Assembly (NCBI GenBank): GCA_021292165.1
Contig: CM037876.1
Location: 107,656,324 to 107,720,323, forward strand
DNA from: Shinisaurus crocodilurus
Lineage: Eukaryota; Chordata; Lepidosauria; Squamata; Shinisauridae
Length of the DNA: 64,000 nucleotides
Direction: 5' to 3'
The position numbers and the translations under genes were made by a program. Of this stretch, positions 56,101 to 64,000 are shown piece by piece. Position 1 is the first letter of the stretch; each line of letters opens with the position of its first letter. The notes below the pieces were generated by a model. The model was not told the origin of the DNA. It worked only from the letters and a program-made list of their open reading frames with translations, and searched no databases.

Positions 56101-56285
56101 GGGGAAGGTGGCAACCCACCTGATTGGCCACCCACCTGAGGAGGGTGGCAACCCACCTGATTGGCCATCTACCTGAGGAGGGTGGCAACCCACCTGATTG
56201 GCCGTCTACTTGAGGAGGGTGGCAACCCACCTGATTGGCCATCTACCTGAAGAGGGTGGCAACCCACCTGATTGGCCACCCACCT
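56101..56285 (+). promoter_or_regulatory. U3 array of five 37-bp repeats, each with an inverted CCAAT box
   Basis: Five exact-length units follow the pattern GAGGAGGGTGGCAACCCACC then TGATTGGCC. Each holds CTGATTGG, the reverse of CCAATCAG, the consensus for NF-Y. The array ends 35 bp before the TATA box, the usual distance for NF-Y enhancers. The matching array in the 3' LTR is at 61913-62097. Binding is inferred. Confidence 0.75.
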
Positions 56286-56319
56286 GATTGCAGAGGGAGG
56301 GGCTACCTGAAACCCAAGG

Positions 56320-56326
56320 TATAAAA
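56320..56326 (+). promoter_or_regulatory. LTR TATA box
   Basis: TATAAAA, in AAGGTATAAAACACC, with a predicted RNA start near 56345-56355. The same motif is kept in the 3' LTR. Confidence 0.7.
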
Positions 56327-56755
56327 CACCCTGCGCAAAGGAACTGAGTTGTTGGACCTGATCAGCAGCCTTGCCCCATGCTTGGGGTAAGGGAACGAAG
56401 GGATCGGCAACCCCGGGTAGCAGCACCCGGCGTGCTCTAGCTAGCTGAAATCACTGGCCGCTTGGGTTGACCGGACCCCCGGGAAACCAAGCTGAAATCA
56501 CTGGCCGCTTGGGTTGACCGGACCCCCGGGCAACCAAGCTGAAATCACTCACTAGCCGCTTGGGTAGACCGGACCTCCGCCGAGAACCCAGCTAGCAGCA
56601 TGCAGTTGACCGGGCCTCTGCTGGAGCCCGAGCTGAACTAACTAGCTGAGAGCTCTGAAATCACGGTGTCCTTGAGACTTCTTGCTTGCTACTTTGTGCT
56701 GTACTGATAAGCTGTATTGCTGGCGTGTGTCTGGGTTTGTGAAGGTCATTTTGTA

Positions 56756-56761
56756 AATAAA
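56756..56761 (+). terminator. LTR polyadenylation signal (5' LTR copy)
   Basis: AATAAA in TTGTAAATAAACTTG. The copy at 62568-62573 in the 3' LTR is the one that would end the genomic RNA. Confidence 0.65.
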
Positions 56762-56919
56762 CTTGTTTTATAAAAGATACTTTTGTGGCTATAAGTTATC
56801 CCTTTGTTCTAGGCTAAGGGTGATAGTCGCTGGGGGACCTCAGAAAAGGCCCGCCCCCAGGATTCGCTACCCCCTTAGTATTGAACCCGCGCAGAAGACC
56901 AGGTTGGCGGTCTTCCACT

Positions 56920-56937
56920 TGGTGGCAGCGGTGGGAT
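56920..56937 (+). other. Primer binding site, tRNA-Leu
   Basis: TGGTGGCAGCGGTGGGAT directly follows the 5' LTR. It is complementary to the 3' end of vertebrate tRNA-Leu(AAG) including CCA (…ATCCCACCGCTGCCACCA) over all 18 bases. Confidence 0.85.
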
Positions 56938-56994
56938 AACTTATTAGCCCAGAATATCTCCCAGACCCAAAGTAGCAAGAGCCTAAAGATCACC

Positions 56995-58221
56995 ATGGGC
57001 GACCCAGAGCCTGACAGAGCAACTGGGGGAACCGAGCCATGGCGGCCCCTGCCCGCAACCCCCATCACCCCGGGGTTGGCAGCGCTGATCCGGCTGACAG
57101 AGCGGCAGAGGGAGCTGCTGGCAAGTCTGGGGCCGGGTGCCCGACCCAGGGGCCGCCCTATCCCAGTTCCGACAGATGGGAGAGAAGATGTGTGGACCGA
57201 GGACCCCGCTCCCCTGGAGCCCCTAGAGCCCTTTGAGCTTCCCTCAGACTAGATGGCACACGAGCGAGAGAGGATGGCCCACGAGCGCGAAATGATCCAG
57301 ATGCAGATAGAGCTGGCCAAGATGCAGCTTGAGGCGGGGAAAACTCCCCCGATTGTCCCCTCCGCTCCTCCCCCTCCATCGTGGGACCGCAAGGCGTTCC
57401 CCTACTACAAGCCAGGGCAAGATGTCCTGATGTTTTTCTACATTTTTGAAATGGCGTGCCAAGAGCAGCGGGTCCCCGACAACTTGCGGTTGTCCGCCCT
57501 GCGAACCCAGGTCAGTAGGGACCTGGCTGACCTCCTCAGGGCTCATCTGCAGAAGACCCCGGCAAGCTACGAGGCGTTCAAGGCAGCGGTCAGGCAACAC
57601 TTCGCCCTCTCCGCCGAACATTGCCGGCGAAGATTTCGAGAGGGTAGACCTTCCCCTGGGACCACCCACGTGGCATGGGCAGCCCAGGTGATGCACGTCT
57701 GCGAGTCCTGGGTGGAGGCTTCCCGGGCCTCCACCCTGAAAGAAGTTGTCGAGCTGTTCGCCATAGAGCAGTTCTTCACCACCATCCCGAAGGAGCTGGC
57801 CGCTGTCGTGAGGAATCAAAAGCCCCGTACCTGTGAGGCGGCAGAGATCATGGCCGACGAGATGGGGCTATACCAGACGGCCCCATCCACCAAGAGAAGT
57901 TCCGCGGCCGTGGCCGAGAAGAACCCAGAGCCGGAAAAGGGCCTGCCCCGACGGCGCGGGGAGGCCCCTCGGACCAAGGGGAACCAAAACCCTCGGTCTG
58001 GGGCCTGCTTCCACTGTAACGAGATGAGACACCTGCGACAAGATTGCCCCAAGCTCCAACCCAAGAACCGAGATGCCTGTCCCTCGCCGAAGAAAGTAAG
58101 ACGCGTCGCGGGTGCTGCAGCCGCTCAAGACAATGACAGTGACGACGAGCGACAGTCGGTCCTCTCCCTCCATGCAAGCATCCCCGAAGATCGCGATGCC
58201 GAAGAAGAACTCCAGGAGTGA
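56995..58221 (+). pseudogene. gag: gag of the Gmr1-type element, interrupted
   Basis: The structural protein frame starts at the ATG after the primer site and runs to a TGA at 58219-58221. One in-frame TAG at 57250-57252 splits it into an 85-codon piece and a 322-codon piece. The long piece has a retrotransposon capsid-like helical region (YKPGQDVLMFFYIFEMACQE, then VSRDLADLLRAHLQ) and a CX2CX4HX4C zinc knuckle, CFHCNEMRHLRQDC, near 58008-58049. The Arg in place of the usual Gly in the knuckle is one G-to-A step away. The TGA at the end may be the natural gag stop or another lesion. Confidence 0.88.
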
Positions 58222-58600
58222 GATTCCTACCGTCCTGAACCCCGTGCATCGCTGTATCGCATCGCCTCCCCAGACCAGCTGAGATAGAGCCGCAAGCAAT
58301 TCTGTGAGTCCATCTATGTCAATAATGTTCCCAGGGTGGGGTATAAGGACACTGGGGCAGATGTAACAGCTCTGCCCCGGGACCGCGTAGAGAGGTCCCA
58401 ACTTTTGTCAAGATGTACGTGTACGATCAAACCCTATAACTCCCCCGACATCACCGTCCCCATCGCCCGGGTCCGGATCAAGTACCAGGGGTGGGAAGGA
58501 GAGTTAGACGTAATCATCCATCGCCAAAAAGAGTAAGGCATCATCATCGAAAACGACCTCGCGTTCCGGGTGGCCAAAGCTAAGATGGGGGTCGTCACCC
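58222..58600 (+). pseudogene. pol: Protease domain of pol
   Basis: In the same frame as gag. The aspartic protease signature DTGAD is at 58348-58362, preceded by YVNNVPRVGYK and followed by TVPIARVRIKYQGWEGEL. In-frame TAG at 58285-58287 and TAA at 58534-58536 interrupt it. There is no frameshift between gag and protease, so the original polyprotein was probably one frame with a stop, or entirely fused. Confidence 0.85.
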
Positions 58601-58789
58601 GGGGACAGGCAAGGCGAGGGGGGCTGCCCGTAACCGCACCGGTCCCAAAGCCTAAGCCCGTGCCCCTTCCACCACCCGGGGTGACCCCATCCCCTGCGGG
58701 GCACCCCGGGGAAAACCAGGCCATAGCAGAGCCCCCGAAGAACGAAGGGTTTGCTCAGATGGCTAAAGACTTTGGGACACAAGCCCAAT

Positions 58790-59930
58790 TCAAAGAAGCC
58801 CAGCGACTGGACCCGTCCTTACGAGAGTGTCGCGCTCTGGCCAACCAAGACCCCGGGGTATCCCTTGCCACAGAAAAATTTGTCTGGGACAATGGAACTT
58901 TGTACCGAGAGTTCGAGCCAAAGGGGGAAGTGGCACCGGGGCGCAAGCAAAGGCAACTAGTGGTTCCCCAACGGTACCGCCGCGCCGTGTTGCATCTCGC
59001 CCACGACGTGGCATGGGGAGGACACCTAGAGCAAAAGCGGACCCAAGCTCGAATTACAGAGAGGTTCTACTGGCCCATGATCGCCTCCGACATTAAGGCT
59101 TACTGTCGGTCCTGCGATGTGTGCCAGCGAGTAAGACACAATCGCGATCACCCAAGAGCTCCCCTTCAGCCTTTTCCAGTGGTGGAGATCCCCTTTGAAC
59201 AGATTGCTATAGACATAGTGGGTCCCCTGAACCCGCCCACCAAGACTGAAAAGAAGTTTGTACTGACGGTAGTGGACTTTGCCACCCACTACGCGGAGGC
59301 TTTTGCGCTCGCCTCCATCTCTGCAGCCAGCCTGGCTAAGACTCTGCTCTCTCTCTTTGCCCGCTTGAAAATGCCCCGCACGGTCGTGTCGGACTGCGGC
59401 ACCGGGTTCATGTCTAAACTGTTCCAAAAGATGTAAGACCTGGGGGGGGGTTGACCATGTAACTTCGGTGCCTTACCACCACGAGACCAACAGACTGGTT
59501 GAACGCTTCAACCAGACTTTGGGGAAAATGATCCGGGCGTACGCTAGCCGTCACCCGGGAACTTGAGACCAAGCCCTACCCTACCTCCTCTTTGCCTACC
59601 GAGATGCTCCGCAGGAAAGCCTCAAGTTTTCCCCGAATGAACTGATGTTTGGCAGAGAACTACGGGGGCCCTTGGCTTTGTTGCGAGAAGAATGGGAGGG
59701 GGCTGCCGGCAGTTCGCCCGTGCCAGTTCACACTTTTCTGCGGCGGCTACGGGACACCCTCCACAGCGTTCGAGAAGCCGCCCAACAGCATCTGAAGGCA
59801 GCCCAGCAGCGGCAAAAGGAGTTGTATGATAAAACCGCAGTAGCCCAGACTTTTGAGGTAGGTGATAAAGTGCTGGTTCTGCGTACCCTCAAAACAGACA
59901 AGCTGTGTCTTAAGTGAGAAAGTCCGGAGA
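58790..59930 (+). pseudogene. pol: Integrase domain of pol, placed before reverse transcriptase
   Basis: The HHCC zinc-binding part lies near 58990-59135 (LHLAHDVAWGGH then YCRSCDVCQRV). The catalytic core has AIDIVGP (first Asp), VVSDCGTGF (second Asp) and, past a frameshift at about 59430-59450 by a nine-G run, ETNRLVERFN (Glu). The C-terminal part (KVLVLRTLKTDKLCLK, later FHVNMLKLY near 60000) resembles the GPY/F module region. TGA stops lie at 59564-59566 and 59915-59917. Its position upstream of RT is the diagnostic feature of this element. Confidence 0.93.
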
Positions 59931-60139
59931 CTGTAGTTGAGAAACTTAGACCAGTCAACTACAAAATACTCTTTGCTAAAACTCCTAGAAAATGTAAAGT
60001 GTTTCATGTGAACATGTTGAAATTGTATGTAGACCGGGGTGCAAGACTAGGCTGTGTGAAAGAACATAATGATAAAGATTTCGCTGATAGAGATCTGTTA
60101 AGAAAATGGAGAGATGGTAGGGGAATAGAAGAAATCTCA

Positions 60140-61070
60140 CTGTCACCCGCCCTGTCCGAGGCTCAGCGGGAGCAAATGAAGCAGGTGCTGGATGAATTTA
60201 AGACCATGTTCTCAGACCGCCCCGGGCGGACCCCACTCATCCAGCACACCATTCAAACGGGTGACAGCCCCCCTCTGCAATCTCTGCCATACCGGGCAGT
60301 GAGACCCCATGCTCAAGTCATTGCTGAGGAGGTCAAAGCCATGCTAGACCTAGGGGTGATCGTCCCTAGTTCTAGCCCATGGTCCTCCCCGATTGTCCTG
60401 GTGGCCAAAAAAGATGGGGGGGGTGCGGTTCTGTGTAGACTATCAGAAAATCAACAAGGTGACCGTCCCTGACCCCTACCCCATCCCCAACATAGATGTC
60501 TTGCTAGAGAAACTAGGGAGGGCCAAGTACATTACCACCCTAAACCTCACCAAGGGCTACTGGCAAGTTCCGCTGGACGCGGATGCTGCTCTCAAGTCTG
60601 CCTTTGTCACACACCTGGGTTTATTCCAGTTCACCACTCTTCCCTTCAGAGTCCGGAATGGTCCGGCAACCTTTCAGAGGCTGGTGAATGGAATGCTGAA
60701 CGGGTTGGGAAAATTTGCCTGTGCCTATCTGGACGACATAGCTATCTTTAGCTCCACTTGAGAGCAGCATCTGCAGCATGTCCGGCGGGTCTTCCAGCGG
60801 ATCCGGGACGCTAGGTTGACAGTGAAAGCAAAGAAGTGCCAAGTAGGGCTAAGAGAAGTTGAGTACCTTAAACATCGCGTCGGAGGGGGGAGCATCAAAC
60901 CCATAGAAGCGAAGATCGAGTCGGTTCAGAAATGGCCCCAACCCGCAACCAAAAAACAGGTGCAGGCTTTTCTGGGACTTGCAGGGTACTATCAGAAGTT
61001 TGTGCCACACTTCAGTCAGCTAGCAGCCCCTCTGACTGATCTTTGTAAGAAGCGCCAACCGAACAGGGTC
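60140..61070 (+). pseudogene. pol: Reverse transcriptase domain of pol
   Basis: It opens with LPYRAVRPHAQVIAEEV, VPSSSPWSSPIVLVAKKDG, then shifts frame at an eight-G run (about 60416-60423). It continues FCVDYQKINKVTVPDPYPIP, LNLTKGYWQVPL, the catalytic YLDDIAIFS near 60726 and LGLAGYYQKFVPHFSQLAAP. The order and motifs are those of Ty3/Gypsy RT. A TGA at 60759-60761 follows the catalytic block. It is not functional as it stands. Confidence 0.94.
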
Positions 61071-61600
61071 CAGTAGACCGCGGCTTGCCAGACCGCTTTC
61101 GACGAGTTAAAAGCCTGCCTCATGGCAGCTCCCATTCTGCAAGCCCCAGACTTCGAATCCCCCTTCGTTCTACAGACAGATGCCTCTGAGGCCGAGATGG
61201 GGGCGGTGTTGTTACAAGAGAAAGTGGGAGAAAGGCTGCGCCCCGTTGCATACCTGAGCAAGAAGCTCCTGCCCAGAGAACGTAGTCTTGCCACCATTGA
61301 GAAAGAGTGCCTGGCCGTGGTGTAGGCCATCACCAAGTTGCGCCCCTACCTCTGGCGGAGACGGTTCCGCCTGCAGACTGACCATTCCCCCCTGTGCTAG
61401 TTAGATAGAGTCAAAGGCAACAACCAAAAACTCCTACAGTAGAGTCTGGCGTTGCAAGACTTTGACTTCGAAATTGAACACATCAAGGGTAAGGACAATG
61501 TCTTGGCTGATGCACTCTCCCAGGCTTTCTCAGGTGATGGGCAAGTCGATGGGAAATTGGGGTGTGGGACCCCAATGCCATCTTTTCCCCGGGGGGGAGA
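61071..61600 (+). pseudogene. pol: RNase H domain of pol and polypurine tract
   Basis: FVLQTDASEAEMGAVLLQEK carries the first catalytic Asp, KECLAVV the Glu, RLQTDHSPL the next Asp, and KGKDNVLADALSQ the last. TAG stops at 61074-61076, 61323-61325, 61398-61400 and 61440-61442 break the frame. The purine-rich CCCCGGGGGGGAGA at about 61587-61600 directly before the 3' LTR is the plus-strand primer. Confidence 0.92.
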
Positions 61601-62731
61601 TGTGGAGAAAGCCAACCTAAAACCCCTGTCTGACACACACACTCACCAAGGAGGGGGGAAGGAGGCCCAGGGAGGGGAGACAGCCAGTCTCCACAGATGC
61701 AAAAGGGGACAAACAACATCTGCATAGAATCACCCCAGGGGGGAAGGCAGGAAGCATCCCCAGGTTCCTCAATGCTCTCGTATATCAGCCCCATCTACAT
61801 AAGACTTGAATTCCTTGCCAGAGCAGACACTTCGGCACCATAAGAAAGGGCCATTCAACACCACAGGATGGGACCATTAAGCAAGTGGCTTCAAAGGGAC
61901 CCCACCCCACAGGGGGAAGGTGGCAACCCACCTGATTGGCCACCCACCTGAGGAGGGTGGCAACCCACCTGATTGGCCATCCACCTGAGGAGGGTGGCAA
62001 CCCACCTGATTGGCCGTCCACCTGAGGAGGGTGGCAACCCACCTGATTGGCCGTCCGCCTGAAGAGGGTGGCAACCCACCTGATTGGCCACCCACCTGAT
62101 TGCAGAGGGAGGGGCTACCTGAAACCCAAGGTATAAAACACCCTGCGCAAAGGAACTGAGTTGTTGGACCTGATCAGCAGCCTTGCCCCATGCTTGGGGT
62201 AAGGGAACGAAGGGATCGGCAACCCCGGGTAGCAGCACCCGGCGTGCTCCAGCTAGCTGAAATCACTGGCCGCTTGGGTTGACCGGACCCCCGGGAAACC
62301 AAGCTGAAATCACTGGCCGCTTGGGTTGACCGGACCCCCGGGCAACCAAGCTGAAATCACTCACTAGCCGCTTGGGTAGACCGGACCTCCGCCGGGAACC
62401 CAGCTAGCAGCATGCAGTTGACCGGGCCTCTGCTGGAGCCCGAGCTGAACTAACTAGCTGAGAGCCCTGAAATCACGGTGTCCTTGAGACTTCTTGCTTG
62501 CTACTTTGTGCTGTACTGATAAGCTGTATTGCTGGCGTGTGTCTGGGTTTGTGAAGGTCATTTTGTAAATAAACTTGTTTTATAAAAGATACTTTTGTGG
62601 CTATAAGTTATCCCTTTGTTCTAGGCTAAGGGTGATAGTCGCTGGGGGACCTCAGAAAAGGCCCGCCCCCAGGACTCGCTACCCCCTTAGTATTGAACCC
62701 GCGCAGAAGACCAGGTTGGCGGTCTTCCACT
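61601..62731 (+). repeat. 3' LTR of the Gmr1-type element
   Basis: Same layout as the 5' LTR (37-bp array 61913-62097, AATAAA 62568-62573). At every single-base difference between the two LTRs seen by eye, this copy has C or G where the 5' copy has T or A. It is followed by the target duplication GAGTG. Confidence 0.95.
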
Positions 62732-62794
62732 GAGTGTTTTGGATTACAAGCACGTTTCCGGAACGAATTATGCTCTCAATCCAAGGCATGACTG

Positions 62795-63640
62795 TAAGTG
62801 GACAGTTGTCAAGTAACACACACACAATCTCATTTCACTCTTCTAAAAGAGGATTCGGAGGGTTGGGGGAAAGGAAATTGAAAGGGAAAGTCAAGAGGGT
62901 CAAACATCTCTAGAATGCTTGGGGGTTACTCAAAACCACAATAATAGAAGCTCAGTATACAGTGTGTACTGCAGGTCAGGAAAGGTACCACCAAATCCAG
63001 GAGGATGCCAGCATGGTTAACAAATAGTGTAAAGGAAGCTGTTAGAGAAAAGAAGGCTTCCTTCAGAAAATGGAAATCTTGCCCAAATAAGGAGAACAAA
63101 AAGGAAAGCAAATTGGCTAAAAGAAATGCAAGCAGAAAATAAGGGATGCAAAGAAGAATGTTGGTGCCTGAACTGACATTTTCAGGAAAGAAGTCTGAGG
63201 AACTTAAGCAAATAATGATAAGAGATGAAGTTCTAGATCTTACTGAGAAATTGAAAGCTCCAGATCACAATAAACGACCAGCAATCATGCATCCAGTTTA
63301 TACATTTTAAAAGAAAATTTTATAAGCAGTTTTTAAAATATAACTGTTTCGGCATAAAATGCCAGCTTTAGTCACAAATGAATGTATGCTGCAATACCAC
63401 TTCCAAACTGAGCCAGAACCAATCAGGAGCAGACCAGAAACAAGCCTCAGAGTAGATTGAGGAACACACAAGATTAAGGAACATACAGATGCATGTAGCA
63501 CAAAACATTTCACGTTTCTCCTACCTATTATTCTAGCAATGTACTGGTTTCAAATGCATAATAATAAACTCATCCATGTTCTACATCAGACCTAAGACTT
63601 TCAGAGGTAATGGTTCCAGGACCTGTTTGGGCATTCTCAG
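62795..63640 (+). mobile_element. Intron sequence with a decayed LINE fragment
   Basis: From about 63000 to 63300 a plus frame reads PAWLTNSVKEAVREKKASFR and KENKKESKLAKRNASRK, then after a stop KSEELKQIMIRDEVLDLTE. Such a W-x-K-basic stretch occurs between endonuclease and RT in several LINE clades. The clade is uncertain. Nothing else is recognised in this stretch. Confidence 0.35.
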
Positions 63641-63960
63641 ATGGGACTCGTTATCTTCACTTGCCAGCACATTTGCAGTTCCTTTGAATTAGTTTTCCAT
63701 TTCCAGAGATCCATTGCTGCTGTTGACAGTATTTCTCTGGTCTTCCTATAAATACTGTAAGCTTCATCTACACTATCAGTTCCTGATATGAAATCATCAA
63801 CATAAAGACATTCATCTACCATTCTGCATGTATTAGGATGCTCCTGCTTGTACTGTTTTCAATGTTTTACAGCAGCTGCAAGCAGAAAAGGGCTCCACCA
63901 AATAATAGGGGAAAGAAGCACCAAATACTGCGGTAGTCATGTTCAAGATTCTTAGTTCTG
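63637..63960 (-). mobile_element. BEL/Pao-type reverse transcriptase fragment, cut near the window edge
   Basis: On the minus strand, WSPFLLAAAVKH, a stop, then VDECLYVDDFISGTDSVDEA and YSIYRKTREILSTA. The YVDD catalytic box with the following spaced Ser/Thr-Asp-Ser pattern is typical of BEL/Pao rather than Ty3/Gypsy (YLDD) polymerases. One TGA and frame breaks upstream show it is dead. The remainder should lie right of 64000. Confidence 0.7.
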
Positions 63961-64000
63961 ATTTCTGATTAAAGTTAAGTGGTTCCTTCATACTAAGAGA

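Larger units (their letters stand above)
55787..56919 (+). repeat. 5' LTR of the Gmr1-type element
   Basis: Starts TGTGGAGAAAG and ends GGTCTTCCACT. It contains, in order, five 37-bp repeats, TATAAAA at 56320-56326, three partly repeated blocks (GAAATCACTGGCCGCTTGGG and relatives) at about 56443-56570, and AATAAA at 56756-56761. About fifteen single-base differences and one 2-bp length change separate it from the 3' LTR, roughly 1.3 percent. Confidence 0.95.
55787..62731 (+). mobile_element. Complete Gmr1-type Ty3/Gypsy LTR retrotransposon, inactivated
   Basis: Two LTRs (1133 and 1131 bp), a tRNA-Leu primer site, gag, protease, integrase, reverse transcriptase, RNase H and a polypurine tract before the 3' LTR. 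The flanking target duplication is GAGTG (55782-55786 and 62732-62736). Integrase comes before reverse transcriptase, the reverse of normal Ty3/Gypsy order and the defining trait of Gmr1-like elements. The coding region is broken by about eleven in-frame stops and at least two frameshifts at or near G runs. It sits in sense orientation in TRMT44 intron 3. No envelope gene is seen. Confidence 0.95.
55599..62794. mobile_element. TA-duplicating palindromic MITE, copy 4, split by the LTR element
   Basis: The left piece 55599-55786 starts CAGTAATACCTTGGATTG. The right piece 62732-62794 continues GAGTGTTTTGGATTACAAGC and ends CAAGGCATGACTG, followed by TA. Compared with copies at 34349 and 46249, nothing is missing except the 5-bp overlap GAGTG, duplicated by the LTR insertion. 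Confidence 0.92.

Noticed and set aside
56101..56285. CRISPR-like array of 37-bp repeats
   Set aside because: The units are head to tail without spacers, inside an LTR of a vertebrate genome.
55787..62731. Endogenous retrovirus with envelope
   Set aside because: RNase H is followed directly by the polypurine tract and 3' LTR. There is no room for or trace of an envelope gene.

Overview
The window looks like nuclear DNA of a squamate reptile, most likely a lizard; the species is not identifiable by reading. The evidence is two vertebrate genes with short exons and long introns, and a very mixed repeat load: CR1 and L2 LINEs, a 5S-rRNA-derived SINE, tRNA-derived SINEs, hAT and TA-duplicating MITEs, Tc1, Ty3/Gypsy and BEL/Pao.

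Two host genes lie head to head. ACOX3 (peroxisomal acyl-CoA oxidase 3) is on the minus strand. Seventeen coding exons run from the start codon at 45445 down to the stop at 5460, about 705 codons in all. One coding exon (37522-37612) has an extra base that breaks the frame. TRMT44 (tRNA-Ser 2'-O-methyluridine-44 methyltransferase) is on the plus strand. Its first three coding exons are at 52570-55159 and the rest lies past the right edge. The GC-rich block at about 51.0-53.0 kb is their shared promoter region. The same two genes are neighbours in mammals.

Layout. 1-1.5 kb: decayed L2-like LINE. 1.7-5.4 kb: repeats downstream of ACOX3. 5.46-45.5 kb: ACOX3, with a CR1 that keeps an open ORF2 (8.78-12.11 kb, antisense to ACOX3), 5S-SINEs, and about ten fold-back hAT MITEs across the window. 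45.5-51 kb: ACOX3 first intron, with a dead Tc1 element and nested SINEs and MITEs. 52.5-55.2 kb: TRMT44 exons. 55.6-62.8 kb: a MITE split by a complete LTR retrotransposon. 63-64 kb: LINE debris and a BEL/Pao RT fragment.

The most unusual object is the LTR element at 55787-62731. Its pol order is protease, integrase, reverse transcriptase, RNase H, so integrase comes before RT, as in the rare Gmr1-type Ty3/Gypsy lineage. It is heavily broken. Eleven in-frame stops can each be explained by G-to-A change of a TGG codon in a GG context. The two LTRs differ almost only by C/T and G/A transitions, with the A/T state always in the 5' LTR. Together these suggest editing by a cytidine deaminase. A second notable pairing is a CR1 with an open ORF2 alongside 5S-rRNA-headed SINEs that carry a CR1-like tail.
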